This document shows, piece after piece, positions 34,282-47,587 of a stretch of 64,000 nucleotides of DNA. Position 1 is the stretch's first letter. Each line of letters opens with the position of its first letter. Below the pieces are notes generated by a model. The model was not told the DNA's origin, made no database searches, and saw only the letters and a list, made by a program, of their open reading frames with translations. Location: positions 62,001-126,000 of the forward strand of contig QJNS01000099.1 in the NCBI GenBank assembly GCA_004154925.1, read 5' to 3'. A program made the translations under genes and the position numbers. This stretch comes from Monosporascus cannonballus (taxonomy: Eukaryota; Ascomycota; Sordariomycetes; Xylariales).

Positions 34282-36227
34282 ATGTCGTTTAGGATCGCGG
34301 CGCCAGATGAGTACCTGGCCATTACTGGAGCTGCTATTAAGAATGTACGAATTACCAAAGCGACCTGGGTATGGCCACTACAGAGATGTACACGGTTCTC
34401 GGTGCAGCCACACGACTATGCCATGAACCTCCAGGGTAAGACATGCACCCTCTAAATCTGTATTGCACAACGTGCTAATCAAGCTCCATAGCAATGACTA
34501 AGGAGAAACTACAATTCCTTTTGCCAGTCGTGTTTACCATCGGCCCGTACGTGCATCCCGCCTCTAGCACCACCCCCGAGCTAGGGCATGCCACTAACAC
34601 GGGATCAGGGACGTGAACCAGCGTGGAGCAAACGCCAAGAGAGAGAAGAAACAGCAGATAGCTCACCATAGTGACAACGACGAAGCGTCTGTCGTTGACC
34701 ACATCCACGATGAGGATGGCGGAGACGCCTTGACCAAATATGCCATGTTGCTGGCGGAAAACAGCGACCAGCAGAGAGGGCAGCAGTACCTCGAGAACAT
34801 CGTCAAGGGTGTCATCGAGGGCGAAACCCGTGTGCTCGTTTCTAGCATGACGATGGAGGAGATCTTCACCGAGCGTGAGGAGTTCAAGCGACGCATATTT
34901 AAGAACATCCAGGGAGAGCTCGACCAGTTTGGCCTGAAAATCTACAATGCCAACGTCAAAGAGCTGAAGGATGCCGTCGGCTCGACCTACTTCCAGTCGC
35001 TCTCCCAGAAGGCACACGAGGGCGCCACCAACCAAGCCCGTAAGTCTTATCTGCCCATTTAGCAGTAATGGCTACCAGATTCTACGCACAAGTTTCCACC
35101 TGGAGCCTTGATTTAGGCTTGTTCCTTGAGAAGGGAATGTGATCCATGTGATTTACTAACGATGTCAAATTACAGGTATCGACGTTGCTGAAGCCCAGCT
35201 CAAGGGTAACGTTGGTGAGGCAGAAAGACATGGCCACCAAGACCAAGCCATTGCCAAAATGTAAGCTTCTCTTCTCCCGGGTCTTTTCAATCGGCCTTTG
35301 ATCTCATAGCGGGGGGTTACAGAGGATGAGTCGTTATGCTGACACGAAACCAGCAACGCCGAGACAGCTGTTAAGAAGACCGAGCGCGATGTCGAGCGGG
35401 CCAAGGCCGAAGCGAACCTCGCCACCGAGAAGGCCAAGCTGAACCGGGACGTCGAAATCGCACGCATCCAGGCCCAGCGCGCCACGGAGTCGCAGGACGA
35501 GGACCTCAAGAAAGAGGTCGAGATGAAGCGCGCAGCGGCAGAGCTCGAGAGGCTGCGCGCTACGGACGTAGTCAAGGCGTCTATCCTGCGCGAGTCGAAG
35601 CAGCAGGCAGCGGACGCCAAGGCGTACGAGGTGCAGGCCGAGGCGCGGGCTAACTACGAAAAGTCGACGCGTGCGACGGATGCGAGCGCGTATAAGGTCA
35701 AGGTGGATGCCGAGACGCAGGCCGCCGCCGACTACACTCGCACGACGAAGAGCAGCGACGCCGCCGCGTACAAGACGCGCGCCGACGCCGACGCCTTGAG
35801 CCACGCCACCGTCGTCAACGCCGAGGCCAACCTGCAGAGGAAGCTCAAGGAGGCCGAGGCCCTCGCGGCCATGGCCGACGCCTACGGCCGGATGAGCCAG
35901 GCCTTCGGTGGCCCCGCCGGCCTCCTCTGCTACCTCATGATTGAGAAGGGCACGTACGTCGAGCTCGCCAAGGCCAACGCCGCCGCCATCCAGAACCTGC
36001 AGCCCAAGATCTCCGTCTGGAACACGGGCCCCGAAGCGGGCGGCGACGGCATCGGCGCCGCCGGCTCCACCATGCGCAACATCTACCAGAACCTGCCGCC
36101 GCTCATGACGACCATCCAGGACCAGACGGGTATCACGTTCCCAGAGTGGCAGTTCGGGCGCATGCCCGAGGCGCTGTCCAACAAGGAGAACAGGGACTAC
36201 TACAACAGGCAGAAGAACGGGACGTGA
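34282..36227 (+). CDS. Flotillin-like SPFH/Band 7 protein
   Basis: Five exons: 34282-34435, 34492-34546, 34609-35039, 35176-35260 and 35354-36227. All introns are GT-AG and the joins keep frame, giving 532 residues. The N-terminus (P-D-E-Y-L-A-I-T-G...Q-P-H-D-Y-A-M-N-L-Q-A-M-T-K) and the middle (K-Y-A-M-L-L...I-V-K-G-V-I-E-G-E-T-R-V) are typical of fungal flotillins and form the SPFH domain. Residues about 240-420 are a long Ala/Glu/Lys-rich coiled coil with E-A/A-E repeats. The C-terminus has a G-G-P-x-G-L-L-C-Y-L-M segment and ends Y-N-R-Q-K-N-G-T. Flotillins are scaffold proteins on the inner face of sterol-rich plasma-membrane microdomains. The acceptor choice for exon 2 is fixed by the split Ala codon. 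The long minus-strand frame opposite exon 5 is a composition artefact. Confidence 0.92.
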
Positions 36228-39200
36228 ATGGGCCCATAGGTCGCGGAGGAAAGAAGGAGTCGGGGGTCTGGAGTCGTACAGACCAGCGTGGATTTTCCTT
36301 TGTTTGTAGTGACCGTGCATTCGTTTATGAGGTTTCCTCTGCCCTTGCGCTTGGGTTGAGATTGGCGCTAGCTTGATATCCCTGGTCTTAGTCAATGTAA
36401 TAGCGGTATTGTCCAGTTGAAACACCTTTCCCAACTGTGTGGCACCTTTCTTCCGAAGTACCCGCCATCTATAAGGAGGCTATACCCAACAGTGGGCGTA
36501 ACTTTTTATGCAAGTAATATCGTTCAAATAAATTTAGGTACCTGGCCTTCATAATTCATTTTTCATGCCTAGGAACCAGAAGCAAGTCAACGTACTTCCT
36601 CCAACACCCAACCGTACGTAATTTATTAGGATCAACTCTAACACGGGCGTAGCAGCCCTGTAAAGGCGACCAACCCGTGCCATCGTTAAATTCGCTAATT
36701 CTCCACTCGAAGCTGTTCACGGCTTGAACGCAACAAAGAGGTAGCCTAGCACGTAGTTCATAGAATGGGTAGTAAATGGATGACCATTAACGCCTGTCCC
36801 TACCTAATTATTCGGGGGCGAACCCCCCTTTATGTTATATATACATACACTGAGCCACGCTGGTGGGGACCCTGGTTCGTAGAAGGGGTCGCACCTTGGC
36901 AACTGACAGCTTCCGAGCCACGTTCTGGACAAAATATTGGCCGAGCCTGAATGGTAAATAAAAGTTAAATAAGAATATTGAATAATCCAATATCCTACTA
37001 GCAACGACACTTGTTTATTCAATCTGAAAAACGAAAACCTTTAATTATTCGACTTGATTAAAATAATATCCGGAAATATATCAAGAATAGTAGCAATTTG
37101 AATACATCTTTGTGGTTAGAGGTGGCCCAATTATTTTGTCTAGGGTCTGCGAGTCTCTTGGTTGATCGATTACTTTCTCTCTGGAATGTCGATAGGAGCG
37201 CTGCGTGCAACGTCGGTCGAGCCTTCATATCTGCTATCAGGCTTGATCTTAGGCCGATCGCACTCCTCGACGACGCCGCCGCCGCAATCCCGAAGGTGGG
37301 AGGTTGGGAATATGTTTCTTTAAACGTCACTAGGTCGTCTGCTTTCTCTGAAGGCTTTCTTGCATGGTGTTTCTGGGCGTGGTGTTTCCGGCCATGGTAT
37401 CTATGGGTTGATTACGTGTGATGCGGCTGAATGCTTATTTGTCACTAGTACTGCTACATATCCAGTGAATAACCTATTTCTAAGAAGAGGAGTAAAGGAA
37501 TACCTATATGTAGACTGGCATATTGCTCGACTTTACAAAATCTGCACCTGGGAGGACTACAGACGTTACCTGTGATTCATCGTTGGCATCCCAAACAATT
37601 TCTTTTCCCCGTTCGTAAATTAGGTTATTGTAAGCTCCGGTGAACACAGAACAACGCATTTCAGATGCCTCTTCATTTGTTCTAGATACTAACGCTGCGT
37701 CCACATCCTGCCCGCTCGCCCATCTGTGCTTCCATATTGACCTTGACAAGCCGTAGTGTTTAGCAACGGGCTATTCGAGACGACTATCATGTTCTGTCAG
37801 CGCCCCGCAAAGTTATGCGAATAATCCTTGTCCGAGGCGCAGGCGCTTGTTACCCAGAAAGGTTTGCCGAGGAACATGCAAGTGATCTCTTCGCCGTAGA
37901 AAACCGTCGCCCCTGACCTACATTCAGGGCCCCTGGAGTCAGAGCCGCAAATTGCTAGGTTCTGGAAATGGGTAGTGCAGCGACATTCGAGGAATCCGCC
38001 TATGTAGGTCCCTAGTCTGGAGGATGGCAACGGATCCTTCCAGGTAGGTTGACTAACTCAATCTAACTAGGTCATCGTATGATGCAGTTCGATGGTGCCG
38101 GGAAGCTTTGCTGAATTTCCATCCCGATGATAATGTAGGAACATGTTAAAAGAGAAGCGAATGCCTAGCCGCTGCGCTCATGTGATGCCTTAATATACTG
38201 GTAAGTATTACGCAGCTTATCTAAGATCAGATCTGGAGTAACAAATTAAGTACTCCTATTGGCCTGCTTAGACCTTTGATGGTCAGGCAAAGAAGAAACC
38301 GAACGGGTTCGCAAAAGTGAGTTAATAAGCCAGCTTGCTGCCTGCAGGAAAAACGTTCCTGCAGTATGGGAGTCCCGACAGGTTGGGTATTGTGGATTTG
38401 ACCAATAGAACTTCCCCATTCAGCCACTGCACTGCGGTTTTAGGAAGGTGCTTTGACCAAGCCCCGTTGGTGGTTATAACCTTTTCATTACTGATGTCAT
38501 AGCCTCCCTCGCCTTCTAGCGCCTACCCGCTCCAGCATCCATCGCCCCACCCAGCTCGTGGTACCACAAGTGCTGATACCCGAGTCGGTCCGGAACCCCC
38601 AGCACTTGGGAATTGGACAGGTAATGTCGAGAAAGACCATGTACATAGGTATCCAGTAGCTGGCCATTGTGTATATATCTCCCTGTCCTATTTCTCTCAC
38701 AGAGCATCTGGCGCTTTGCGGAGCTCTTCCTTTTACAATCCCGAGTCACCTTCGTAGTGCCACTTCCGCACGAAGTACATTCCGTATAAAGTAATTACCC
38801 AATCTTCCGTTGTCTTGGTGAGCAAAGGTCTGGATATGGCTCCCATGAAAGCAATTATGACCTTCTCAGAAGGGATAGACAGTCCTGAAGCAAGCGGTCT
38901 CTTAGCGCTAAAAGAACTGCTGGGAGGCTCAGCCCTGTAGGTGCGTGTATCACCGCCTCGCTCGGCCGCATCGCCCGCGTCAGTACTGCAACGTCACATC
39001 TGACCCGAATAAAGTTGTGGTATGTTCTGACGAGTCGGTTATAAGTTTGTACCGAATGTGGGTTGTCTTGAAGGTTGCCATATTTACCTCAGTCAGTTAA
39101 AGAAGATATCGAGGTTCTTAGTCTCGTTCGTAGAGTGCTTCATAGAACGGATGGTAGTCCAGCCACTCCTATCGACAAGGAAATGAAACGGGGACTCTAC

Positions 39201-39573
39201 CCACAGTGGCACATCCACAAAAGTTACATGCATTGATCGAACTGCTTCTGTACTGGGATGGGGCATGAACATCCCGGGGTGCATCGAACGAACCCACGTG
39301 GGCGGCGCCGCTATAACTCGGGGGTTACCGAGACGCGATGGCTCACCGTCTTCTTATTTAGTGTCAATACGTTGGTAATGTAACTTGGCATGTTTTACCC
39401 TTGGTGGCTGTGGCTAACATCCTGTTTGGTCTCTTGTCAAAGTAACGGTATAACCTGAAAATGCCATAACCAAAAAAGGGATTACCAATAGAACGGACAT
39501 GTAACTGAAATGCGGTTCTGGACCGGGAGAGACGTCGAAAATATGCCTCTACTACTCATATGGAGCTTATGTA
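36228..39573. other. 3.3 kb of GC-normal DNA with no clear gene
   Basis: No recognisable domain. Many short ORFs lie on both strands, and the only one with unusual composition is the Cys-rich frame at 37797-38030. It ends at the target duplication ATAGG (39574-39578) of the next transposon nest. Confidence 0.55.
37797..38030 (-). CDS. Candidate small Cys-rich ORF or relic
   Basis: A 77-codon frame with six cysteines (residues 16, 18, 28, 37, 51, 64) in a plausible extracellular-domain spacing, with Trp and aromatic residues between them. Fungal small secreted proteins often look like this. However, the ATG has no signal peptide, and I found no upstream exon that supplies one, though an acceptor-like CTCCAG lies just after the ATG. 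It may be the last exon of a small gene, a decayed copy, or chance. I assign no function. Confidence 0.25.
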   Translation of the reverse strand: MPSSRLGTYIGGFLECRCTTHFQNLAICGSDSRGPECRSGATVFYGEEITCMFLGKPFWVTSACASDKDYSHNFAGR

Positions 39574-39578
39574 ATAGG

Positions 39579-39745
39579 TGTCACACTTACTAAGGATCAG
39601 GTGCACAGCTCTTGAGGGTATATTGACTTGTTTAAAGCTAGGAAGTGTTGATCCCACTTGTTATGGGCGATCCACTGATATAGGGCTCCGGAAAGGAATA
39701 ACAATCACCCGAAAACCTTAACTAGGAATGCCCTTTTCTATAACA
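39579..39745 (-). repeat. LTR of L1 (left, 3' LTR in element sense)
   Basis: 167 bp, about 85-90 % identical by eye to the right copy. The differences are mostly C/T and G/A (for example CCCCAGCCAGGGG became CCTTAACTAGGAA), so RIP acted on this copy. Confidence 0.9.
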
Positions 39746-40386
39746 CATCCCCTGATCTTTCTATGGTTATAACAAAAGGATTACCCTATGGGCACCCCTT
39801 AGCTCAACACGTTTTCGCAAAGCTATATACAAATACAAAATATATACGGAACCTTATAATTCGTATTAATAATAAAGGTTAAAATTGCGATTACGGGCAT
39901 AATTTTCCCGGACGTACTCCCTTTTAAAAAAACCGGCTTTTAAAGGTATAAATTAACTAATTGAAAATATAATACATATTTTTTTACCGCATTAAACGTC
40001 CTTATAAGCGAATTATTTCGGATAAAAATATATATGTAAAATAATAAATCATTATATACTTAATTTTAAATTTTATTTAATTATTAATAAATAAAATTAT
40101 TCCGGCCGTATATCGTTAATTCCTTAGGCGGTAATACCGCTTTATATTTTAACGTCCGGAAGTTTCTTTATTTTTTCCCGTATAGCTTTTTATTTCTTTA
40201 TTAAGGCGCGTACCTTTATATGCTAAAAAGCGTTATTTGGTAAGTTCGGCGGCTGGGCGTTTCGCGGCAATTGCTTCCCAAAGCGTACATAAGTTTATAA
40301 TACGATTCCGGGGGCCAGATATACGTTAGCCGGCTTACGAAATAAGGGTAACGATATTTTCCGTTAGGCTTTAGGGAATTTATGGC
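39746..40386 (-). other. Internal part of L1 left of the Gypsy insertion
   Basis: AT-rich, RIP-like, no coding frame recognised. It begins with the purine tract (minus strand GATCAGGGGATG) that would prime plus-strand synthesis. It ends with the Gypsy target duplication ATGGC (40382-40386). Confidence 0.6.
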
Positions 40387-40823
40387 TGTTACAGGAACAG
40401 GGGTTCCTATCTCGAAGGAACCAACCTTTAAAGGCCTAGCGCAGACCTGTCGCGGCTAAACTACGAACAGGAAGGCTTGGCCCTTAAAGTGATCTAATTG
40501 ATCTAGGTAATCTAAGTAATCTGGACTAGATTATATAAATTATATAAATCATATAAATCCACGATATATTTATTTTAGAAATTAAGATATATAAAAAACA
40601 ATTTTTTATACAAATAATATTTACTTAATTTCGTTTTTTAATTATTAATTTAAGTTTTTAATCAAAAGGTAATTATATTATTTTTTAATTAAGGGAAAAC
40701 TTTTTAAATTTTTTTTACGAATAAATTATTAAATTATTTTTGGCCTTATTATCACTTATAAATCAAGACCTTATTTCGGATATTATTTATATTTCCAGGT
40801 AGATATATAACAAAGTCGTTATA
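40387..40823 (+). repeat. 5' LTR of nested Gypsy
   Basis: 437 bp, starting TGTTACAGGAACAGGGG and ending AGTCGTTATA (RIP form of CGTTACA). Confidence 0.9.
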
Positions 40824-41249
40824 TTTTGATAGTTTTTTATTTAATAATTAACGAATAATTTACCGTGTAAATAAGGTATAAGTTTTCCTGAACTTAATGC
40901 AAACGATAAAATAAAATAACGTTTAGAAAATAAATAATATACCCGATTACGGTTATTAGCTAGTAAAATATTATTAATAAAACTTAACAACTTACCCCCT
41001 GTTAAAAAGTTCTTTAATTAATTAATAATATAACACCCCTTAGTACTCGATTTCAGGAAGAACCTTTTTTTTTATAATTCTAATAATAACTTACCACGAT
41101 TTCTAAGGATATTATTAAGGTCCAGGGAAAAAAATTAAAGCGGGAAAAGGTTAAGGAAAAAAATAAAGGCTAAGAAAAAATATGGGGCAAGGTTTTAGAA
41201 AAAAAAGAAAAAAGAAAAAAAACCGACTGTTAATAAAAAATTATATATT

Positions 41250-41560
41250 TTGATAACAAAGATTAGGGCCCAGAAAAAAAAACCGCTAAGCTCGTTTAAT
41301 AACAAAAAGCCTTTATTTTACCATTGTTTAATACGAACCAGATACGAAAAAGAACTATTTTACCTCCCAGCTACTATAGAAGGCCGAATGTTAAAGGCTA
41401 TAAGCCAATTCCCCCTAAGCTTTACGATAAATTAAAGGACTTAGAAGGATTCTTAATTCAGGCCAGATTTTACCTCAAATTTTATAAAAGCTTTTTGACG
41501 GAGGATTATCAGAAAATGATAACTATTTTTCAGCTACTTACCGGAAACATTTTTTTATAA
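41250..41560 (+). pseudogene. Gag (capsid) fragment of nested Gypsy
   Basis: Two overlapping frames (41250-41435 and 41324-41560). The second reads P-P-K-L-Y-D-K-L-K-D-L-E-G-F-L-I-Q-A-R-F-Y-L-K-F-Y, the usual start of a Gypsy capsid domain in fungi. Downstream, gag text continues through stops to the zinc knuckle at 42.06 kb. Confidence 0.7.
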
Positions 41561-44500
41561 TTCGAACCTATTATGAAAAATTACCCTAAAAAATTTCGGA
41601 TATAACTAATTATATTTTTAATAAATATAAATATTTTGAAAAAAAATTCCGCACCTTATTTAAAGATCCAGACAAGGAATAATATATAATTAAGTAACTT
41701 TATTTCCTTCGTTAAACCAAATTAATATCCGAATATATAATTAAATTTAATCGTTTGGCAGTTATTTTAAACTTGCCAAAAAACGCATTTTTTATTCTTA
41801 TTATAACGGTCTGAAGCTTTAAGTTAAGGACGAACTGTATATAAAACCTAAGATGGGATCTTTTGTAAAATATACAGATAAGGTTATTATTGCCGACCGA
41901 CGCATCTTTGATCGGTACCTCGAGAAAAAAAGAACCGGCAAACGAGGTAACGATAAGAGCTCCAGTAACCGAGCCAAGAAAGATAAGGGCAAGCCTTAAA
42001 AGGAAGTAAGTACCGTTTCGAAAGAACTCAAGAAAGATGAATCCAAAATAAAGTGTTTTAATTATGGCAAAAAGGGATATTTCAAAAGCGAATATTGCTT
42101 TTCCGCCAAAAGGAACTCTAAAAAAAGAAGAATTCCTTAACCCCTAAAAAAGTTAAATTAACTAAGTAAGAAACCGAGAGTAAGGCAGAAAAGAAAAAAA
42201 AGTTAGCTCGATTTTCTTTTAGCCAGAATTCATTATCGCTATAATTATTCAAATTTAAAGCGATATTCCAAAGTACGAAAATTATCCTATTTATTAAGAT
42301 TTTAAAGTTAAAATCTGTAAATATTATCCCGGACAAACGGCCTCCAGGATAGCCATAAAGCTAAGATACCAGTATTACCTTAATTTCTAAAGGCGTAAGA
42401 TGTATACAGAGGACGGTCGGTTTCGACCAGATATCAGTAACCATAGATAATTGTCCCCGAAACTTTATAAACTTCCAAAATGCATTATTTATTAAAAGGC
42501 ACTATCGGTAAACCCTTATAACCTATTACATTTTATTATTTACTACATCGATAATTATTTTATTTATTTCAGAATTAAAGAAAATAATAATTTTTGGCCT
42601 AAATAAAACAAAAAAACATTTACCGAACCAAACGATAAATATCGATGTACAGAAATTCCGCGATAACCAGAATATCCCAGGTTTTATTACTTGCATCCTA
42701 ATTCAAAACGGAGTTAAAAAGCCATATCGAAAAAATACTTATATTATTCCCCGATGCTCTGCATCTAATACGAACTCCTAAATATAGAAATACCTTCTTC
42801 GGAAATATACCTTTCCGACGTTATAATTTAAGAAAAACAGAATTAAAGGTTAAACCAAAAAAAACAATTATTTTCAGATATTAACTAGGCAAAAAGAAAT
42901 AGTACAAATATATGGATAACTACTATACCAAACATGTTATTAAGAAGGCCCGAAAATAAAAACGCCTTTTTGCAAATAAATAACATTAATTAAAAAACGG
43001 CAAAGGCTTTCGAAGTTAAGATATCGAAAAGCCTCAAAATACAAGACCTTATATAAGGCAACCAAAAAATGCGTAGCCAGATCGAGATTCTCCTTTAGTA
43101 TAAAGGCAGAACTTTTAAAGCAATAATTAATTCCGGAATAAAAGGTAATTTTATTTCCCCCGTAATAGCAGAAAAATATCAAATTTTCTAGAGATACAAA
43201 TTACGGTTTTACAAATTGCGTACGGTAAACGGAAACTTATTTACTTACGAAAATGGATAAATTCTACGAGAAATAAAGGAACTTACTGTACAAATTTAAG
43301 AATACCAAAAACGCGTTTTGCTAGATATCGCTAATATCTTTAAATATGTTATTATCTTAAGAATATTTTAACTTTATTTTAGCAACTTACGGATCGATTA
43401 GAAAAAGCGGATATTCTTTTAGGAAAACAGAATAAAAGTATCAAAAAAAACGAAAAATTTGTTATATTATTAAGAAAATACGGATCCCTAACCAAGCTTT
43501 CATAATACCCCCGCAGTACTAAAAATTTAAGCGATTATTTAAAGACCAAAAAAATTATGAATTACTTTTTTACGATTAATAGGACCACCGGATACCTATT
43601 AAAAATATTATCTTAAGTTTTACAAAATCTACTATATAAATCTCGAAAAATTAAAAGCCCTAGAGAAAAGTATATAATTTAATCTAAAAAAAAGATATAT
43701 CCAGCTTTTTAACTTTTCTATTAAATACTCCGTTTTTATGGTGGCAAAAACCAAAGATAACAAATAAAAGATCGACGAAAACAAAAATCTTATTTATCGA
43801 AAAATAATCGATTACAGGCAATTAAACGATATTATAATCAAAAATGGATATCTCTTAATATTTATAAACATCTTAAAAAAACGTTAACAAAGCCAAATAA
43901 TTTACGGTATTTAACCTTCGAAACGGCTATTACCGCATCAAAATGGCTAAAAGAGAAAAATAGAAAACGGTATTCAGAACGGTATATTGATTTTACAAAT
44001 ACAAAGTAATGTCTATAGGGCTTATCAATATTTCTGCCAGTTTCTAAAACCTGGTTATAACTATTTTTAAACAATTTTTAAATAAATTTATATTTATCTG
44101 TTTCGACGATATCCTTATTGACTTTAAGACCTTAAAAAACATAAGAAACATATGGCCTAAATGCTTAGAACTCTTGATAAAACGAATATTCGAATTAACC
44201 CTGCCAAAAATGTATAATACGTACAGAAATTAAACTTTTTAGGATACATTTTTATACCCGGCCAAATTCAAATTTAACATTTTAAGTTAAAAGCAATTAA
44301 AAACTAGCCTATCCCTAATAAAGCAAACGTTATAAATATTTGATAAATTCTAGGATTTACGGATTATATACGCAGCTTAATTAAGGGATATAGAAATATG
44401 GTCAGATTATTAACAAAGCTTATTATTAAAAAGTACGTTAGGAAAAAATTCGAACTCCTAGAAAAAGCCAAAGAAATATTTCGGAAACTGAAAAAAGCAA

Positions 44501-46379
44501 TTACCGGCGAACCCATTATTAGGATGCTAAATCTAAACAAAAAAAACGATTAAAAACTGACGCCTTAGAATACGCCCTGAGTATAGTTCTAAAGCAATAA
44601 GAAAATAACGGCAAATAATACCCAGTGGCATATTACTTAAAAGTATTCCGAAATGCAGAATTTAAATACCAGATTTACGACAAGAAACTATTAGCGATTA
44701 TTAACGTTTTTAAGGAATAAGAATTTTTCTTTAGCGGAACAAAAGAACCTTTCGATATTTACTTTGATTACAAAAACTTTATTTAATTCATAAAAGCTCA
44801 AAAACTAAATAAACGATATGAAAAATGAATAAATTTTTTATTTAAGTTCAACTTCAAAATATATTATATCAAAGGAAAAAAAATATCCAGGCGGATATTC
44901 TTAACCGCAAAGGAGATTATAACTCTAAAATTTCCAAAAGAAATATACAAATGTTATAATATAACAAGGACGGCATGATATAGTTATATAAAGTAATAAA
45001 AAAACCGATTACAGAACTTTTAACACGATTCTGAAATTCCTACGATATAAAAAAATAAAAAGAAATTTAGCAGCTAAAAGAACAACTAAAAAATTAGCTA
45101 TTATATCATGGCAAAATCTATATTCCCAAGAATTAACAAAAACAATTCGTAAAGGAATTTCACGAAAATCTATTAAACGGATATTAAGGAATTTTCAAAA
45201 CCACTAGACGATTACAGAAAAAATATAATTTTCCAGAATTACGCCAAACAGTCAAAAAAGTAATTAAAGATTGCAATGTTTGTAATAGGGCAAAAGCAGT
45301 ACGCTATAAACCCTACGGACTGCTACAACCTATCGATATTCCTAATAAAGCATAAAATATCATAACTTAGGATTTCATTATTAATTTATCTTTATCCAAA
45401 AACCCAGTTACTAAAGTCGAATATAATAAAATATAGGTAATTGTTAACAAACTTACTAAGTATAGGTACTTTTTACCCTTTAAAGAAAACGTAACGGCAA
45501 AATAACTGACTTATGTTTTTATTAGACATTATTTCGATAAATATGAAATACCAGAAAAAATCATTTTTAACAGAGATGAGTTATTTATTTTGAAATTCGA
45601 CATTAATCTTTTTAAACAAATTGGTATTAAACTTTAGTTTTTAATAATATATTATCCTTAAACAGATGGATAAATAAAACGATGTAATTAGACTTTGGAA
45701 CAACATTTTCAAAATTATGTTAACTATTAACAAAATAACCAAGTAAAGCTTTTATCACTAGCATAGATCGCTTACAATATATTTGTTAACGAAGACATAA
45801 GCGTATCCCCTTATATAATTATATATGGATACGGTACAAAAACAAAACGACCTAGATAACCGTTTAATAAAGCACCAAAGATTATTACGATTATTTTAAG
45901 AGCAGAAATATTAATAATAAATATCAAAATAATCCAGGCCGTTTTCAAAACGAATTACAATTTTTTAATAACGGATAACCCAGTATTATAACAAAAAGAA
46001 AATCGAAAAACTAATTTTAATAAAAGGAAATAAGGTTTATTTGTTACGCCAAAAACAAAACGTAATCTCGAACATCTTATAAATTAAAACAAAAAGGCCT
46101 AACGACAAACTTAATTTCAAAAACTAATTACCGGTTGTCGTTACCCAAAACTATAAAAATACATCCTATTTTCCATATTTCTTTGCTTAAACCAGTACCT
46201 AAGAACGCCCCGTTAAAAACAAACTTGGAAATTAAAAAGGACATTAACGAATATAAAGTCGAATAGATACTGGATTTCAAAATAATTAGAAATAAGGTTC
46301 AGTACTTAATTAAATAAAAAAATACTCACATAAAAAATACTTATATAAAAAAAATACTTAAAAATTACTTATTATTTAA

Positions 46380-46990
46380 CGAATGCGATGAACCTAATTA
46401 AGACGTTCCATCGCCAGAATTCTGACCAACCGTTTCCAGCGCGGTCAAGGTTGCAGGCGATAACGGTCCCCCGCTTAAATTAACCCCTACGGCGTTCCAA
46501 TCGAAAAAAACCGACGTTTTTATAATAGCGTCCATCTTAAAAACAAACTACGTTTGTTCCGCTTTCACGCGCCGCTATTCGTCCTTTAATTTTTCCTATT
46601 TTTCTAATTAATTTATTTTATAACCTTTTTTCAAATCGCAAAAGTTTTCTTTTTTTAAAACGCCTTATTGCAAGTAAAAACGTTTTAATCGATTAACGAG
46701 CTTTTTCGTTTTTTTTAGCAGTTTCCAGGTATACGGCCAAAATTTCTTAATGCGCAATTAAAATATCCTCCACCTCGCGTTGCTTTTTTTGCAAACGTTC
46801 GCGTTCCTTTTTAATTTTCATTAAAGAATTTATATTTAATACGTCGCAGGCTAAACGTTAACGATAAATATAACAACCATAACTGGGAATGTCCAATACG
46901 AAAAAAATAATCAAGCTCTCCTAGACGGACGCAGTTCGAACATGCGATAATTTTGGAACCAAATTTCTCGATGAAATTTGTACGGTTATT
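46380..46990 (-). pseudogene. Antisense Cys-pair/coiled-coil ORF in nested Gypsy
   Basis: Antisense between integrase and 3' LTR, the same place as in G0, G1 and G3. On the minus strand a CxxC-type motif (C-Y-I-Y-R-stop-R-L-A-C, i.e. CxxCx5C before RIP) lies at 46846-46875. A basic coiled coil (K-E-R-E-R-L-Q-K-K-Q-R-E-V-E-D-I-L) follows at 46741-46815. Another C-S-N-C pair at about 46940 is in a different frame. RIP stops break the frame. Confidence 0.45.
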
Positions 46991-47150
46991 ACGCGTTTTG
47001 CGCTAATTTAAACGAGGTTTTCTTTTTTCTTTTTGGATACGGCCTGTTATAGTAAAATTAATTGAGATGTTTCTAATTTTTTTCAACAAAACAAAATAGC
47101 AACTTACGGTTTTTATTTTTGAGATAAAGATTCTTGGAAAGGGGAAATGG

Positions 47151-47587
47151 TATTATAGGAACAAAGGTTTCTATTCCGAAGAAATTAACCTTTAAAGGCC
47201 TAACGCAAACCTATGGCGGCTAAATTACGGACAGGAAAACTTAGCCCTTAAAGTGATCTAATTAATTTAAGTAATTTAAATAATTTGGACTAGATTACAT
47301 AAATTACATATATTATATAAATTATAATATATTTATTTTAGGAATTAGGATATATAAAAAATTAATTTTTTATATAAATAATATTTACTTAGTGTCGTTT
47401 CTTAGTTATTAATTTAAGTTTTTAATTAAAAGGTAATTATACCGTTTTTTAATTAAGGGAAAAATTTTTAATTCATTTTAGCGAATAAATTACTAAATTA
47501 TTTTTCGCTTTATTGTTATTTTCAAATCAAGACCTTATTTCAAATACTGCTTATACCTTCAGATGGATGTATAATAGGTTCGTTACA
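47151..47587 (+). repeat. 3' LTR of nested Gypsy
   Basis: 437 bp, starting TATTATAGGAAC (RIP form of TGTTACAGGAAC) and ending GTTCGTTACA, followed by ATGGC. Confidence 0.9.

Larger units (their letters stand above)
40387..47587 (+). mobile_element. Complete Gypsy element (7201 bp) nested in L1, RIP-degraded
   Basis: Two 437-bp LTRs with the exact duplication ATGGC (40382-40386, 47588-47592). Gag lies at about 41250-41990, with a partly open capsid frame, and a zinc knuckle at 42055-42105 (K-C-F-N-Y-G-K-K-G-Y-F-K-S-E-Y-C). RT runs from about 43780, with its catalytic F-x-D-D at 44092-44121. RNase H is at about 44560-44820 and integrase at about 45060-45900. A purine-rich tract GGAAAGGGGAAATGG precedes the 3' LTR. 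Its LTRs differ from those of G0-G4, so it is a separate Gypsy family. Coding is destroyed by RIP. Confidence 0.92.

Noticed and set aside
35334..36434. 366-codon minus-strand ORF opposite flotillin exon 5
   Set aside because: It is the mirror of a GC-rich, Ala/Glu-rich coding exon; its Leu/Arg/Gly/Val-rich text has no domain, and the + strand gene is certain.
39746..39775. Self-priming or + strand orientation for element L1
   Set aside because: The bases after the left LTR share only about seven bases with a site at the start of the LTR, not near a transcript start; the PBS and purine tract fit the minus orientation much better.
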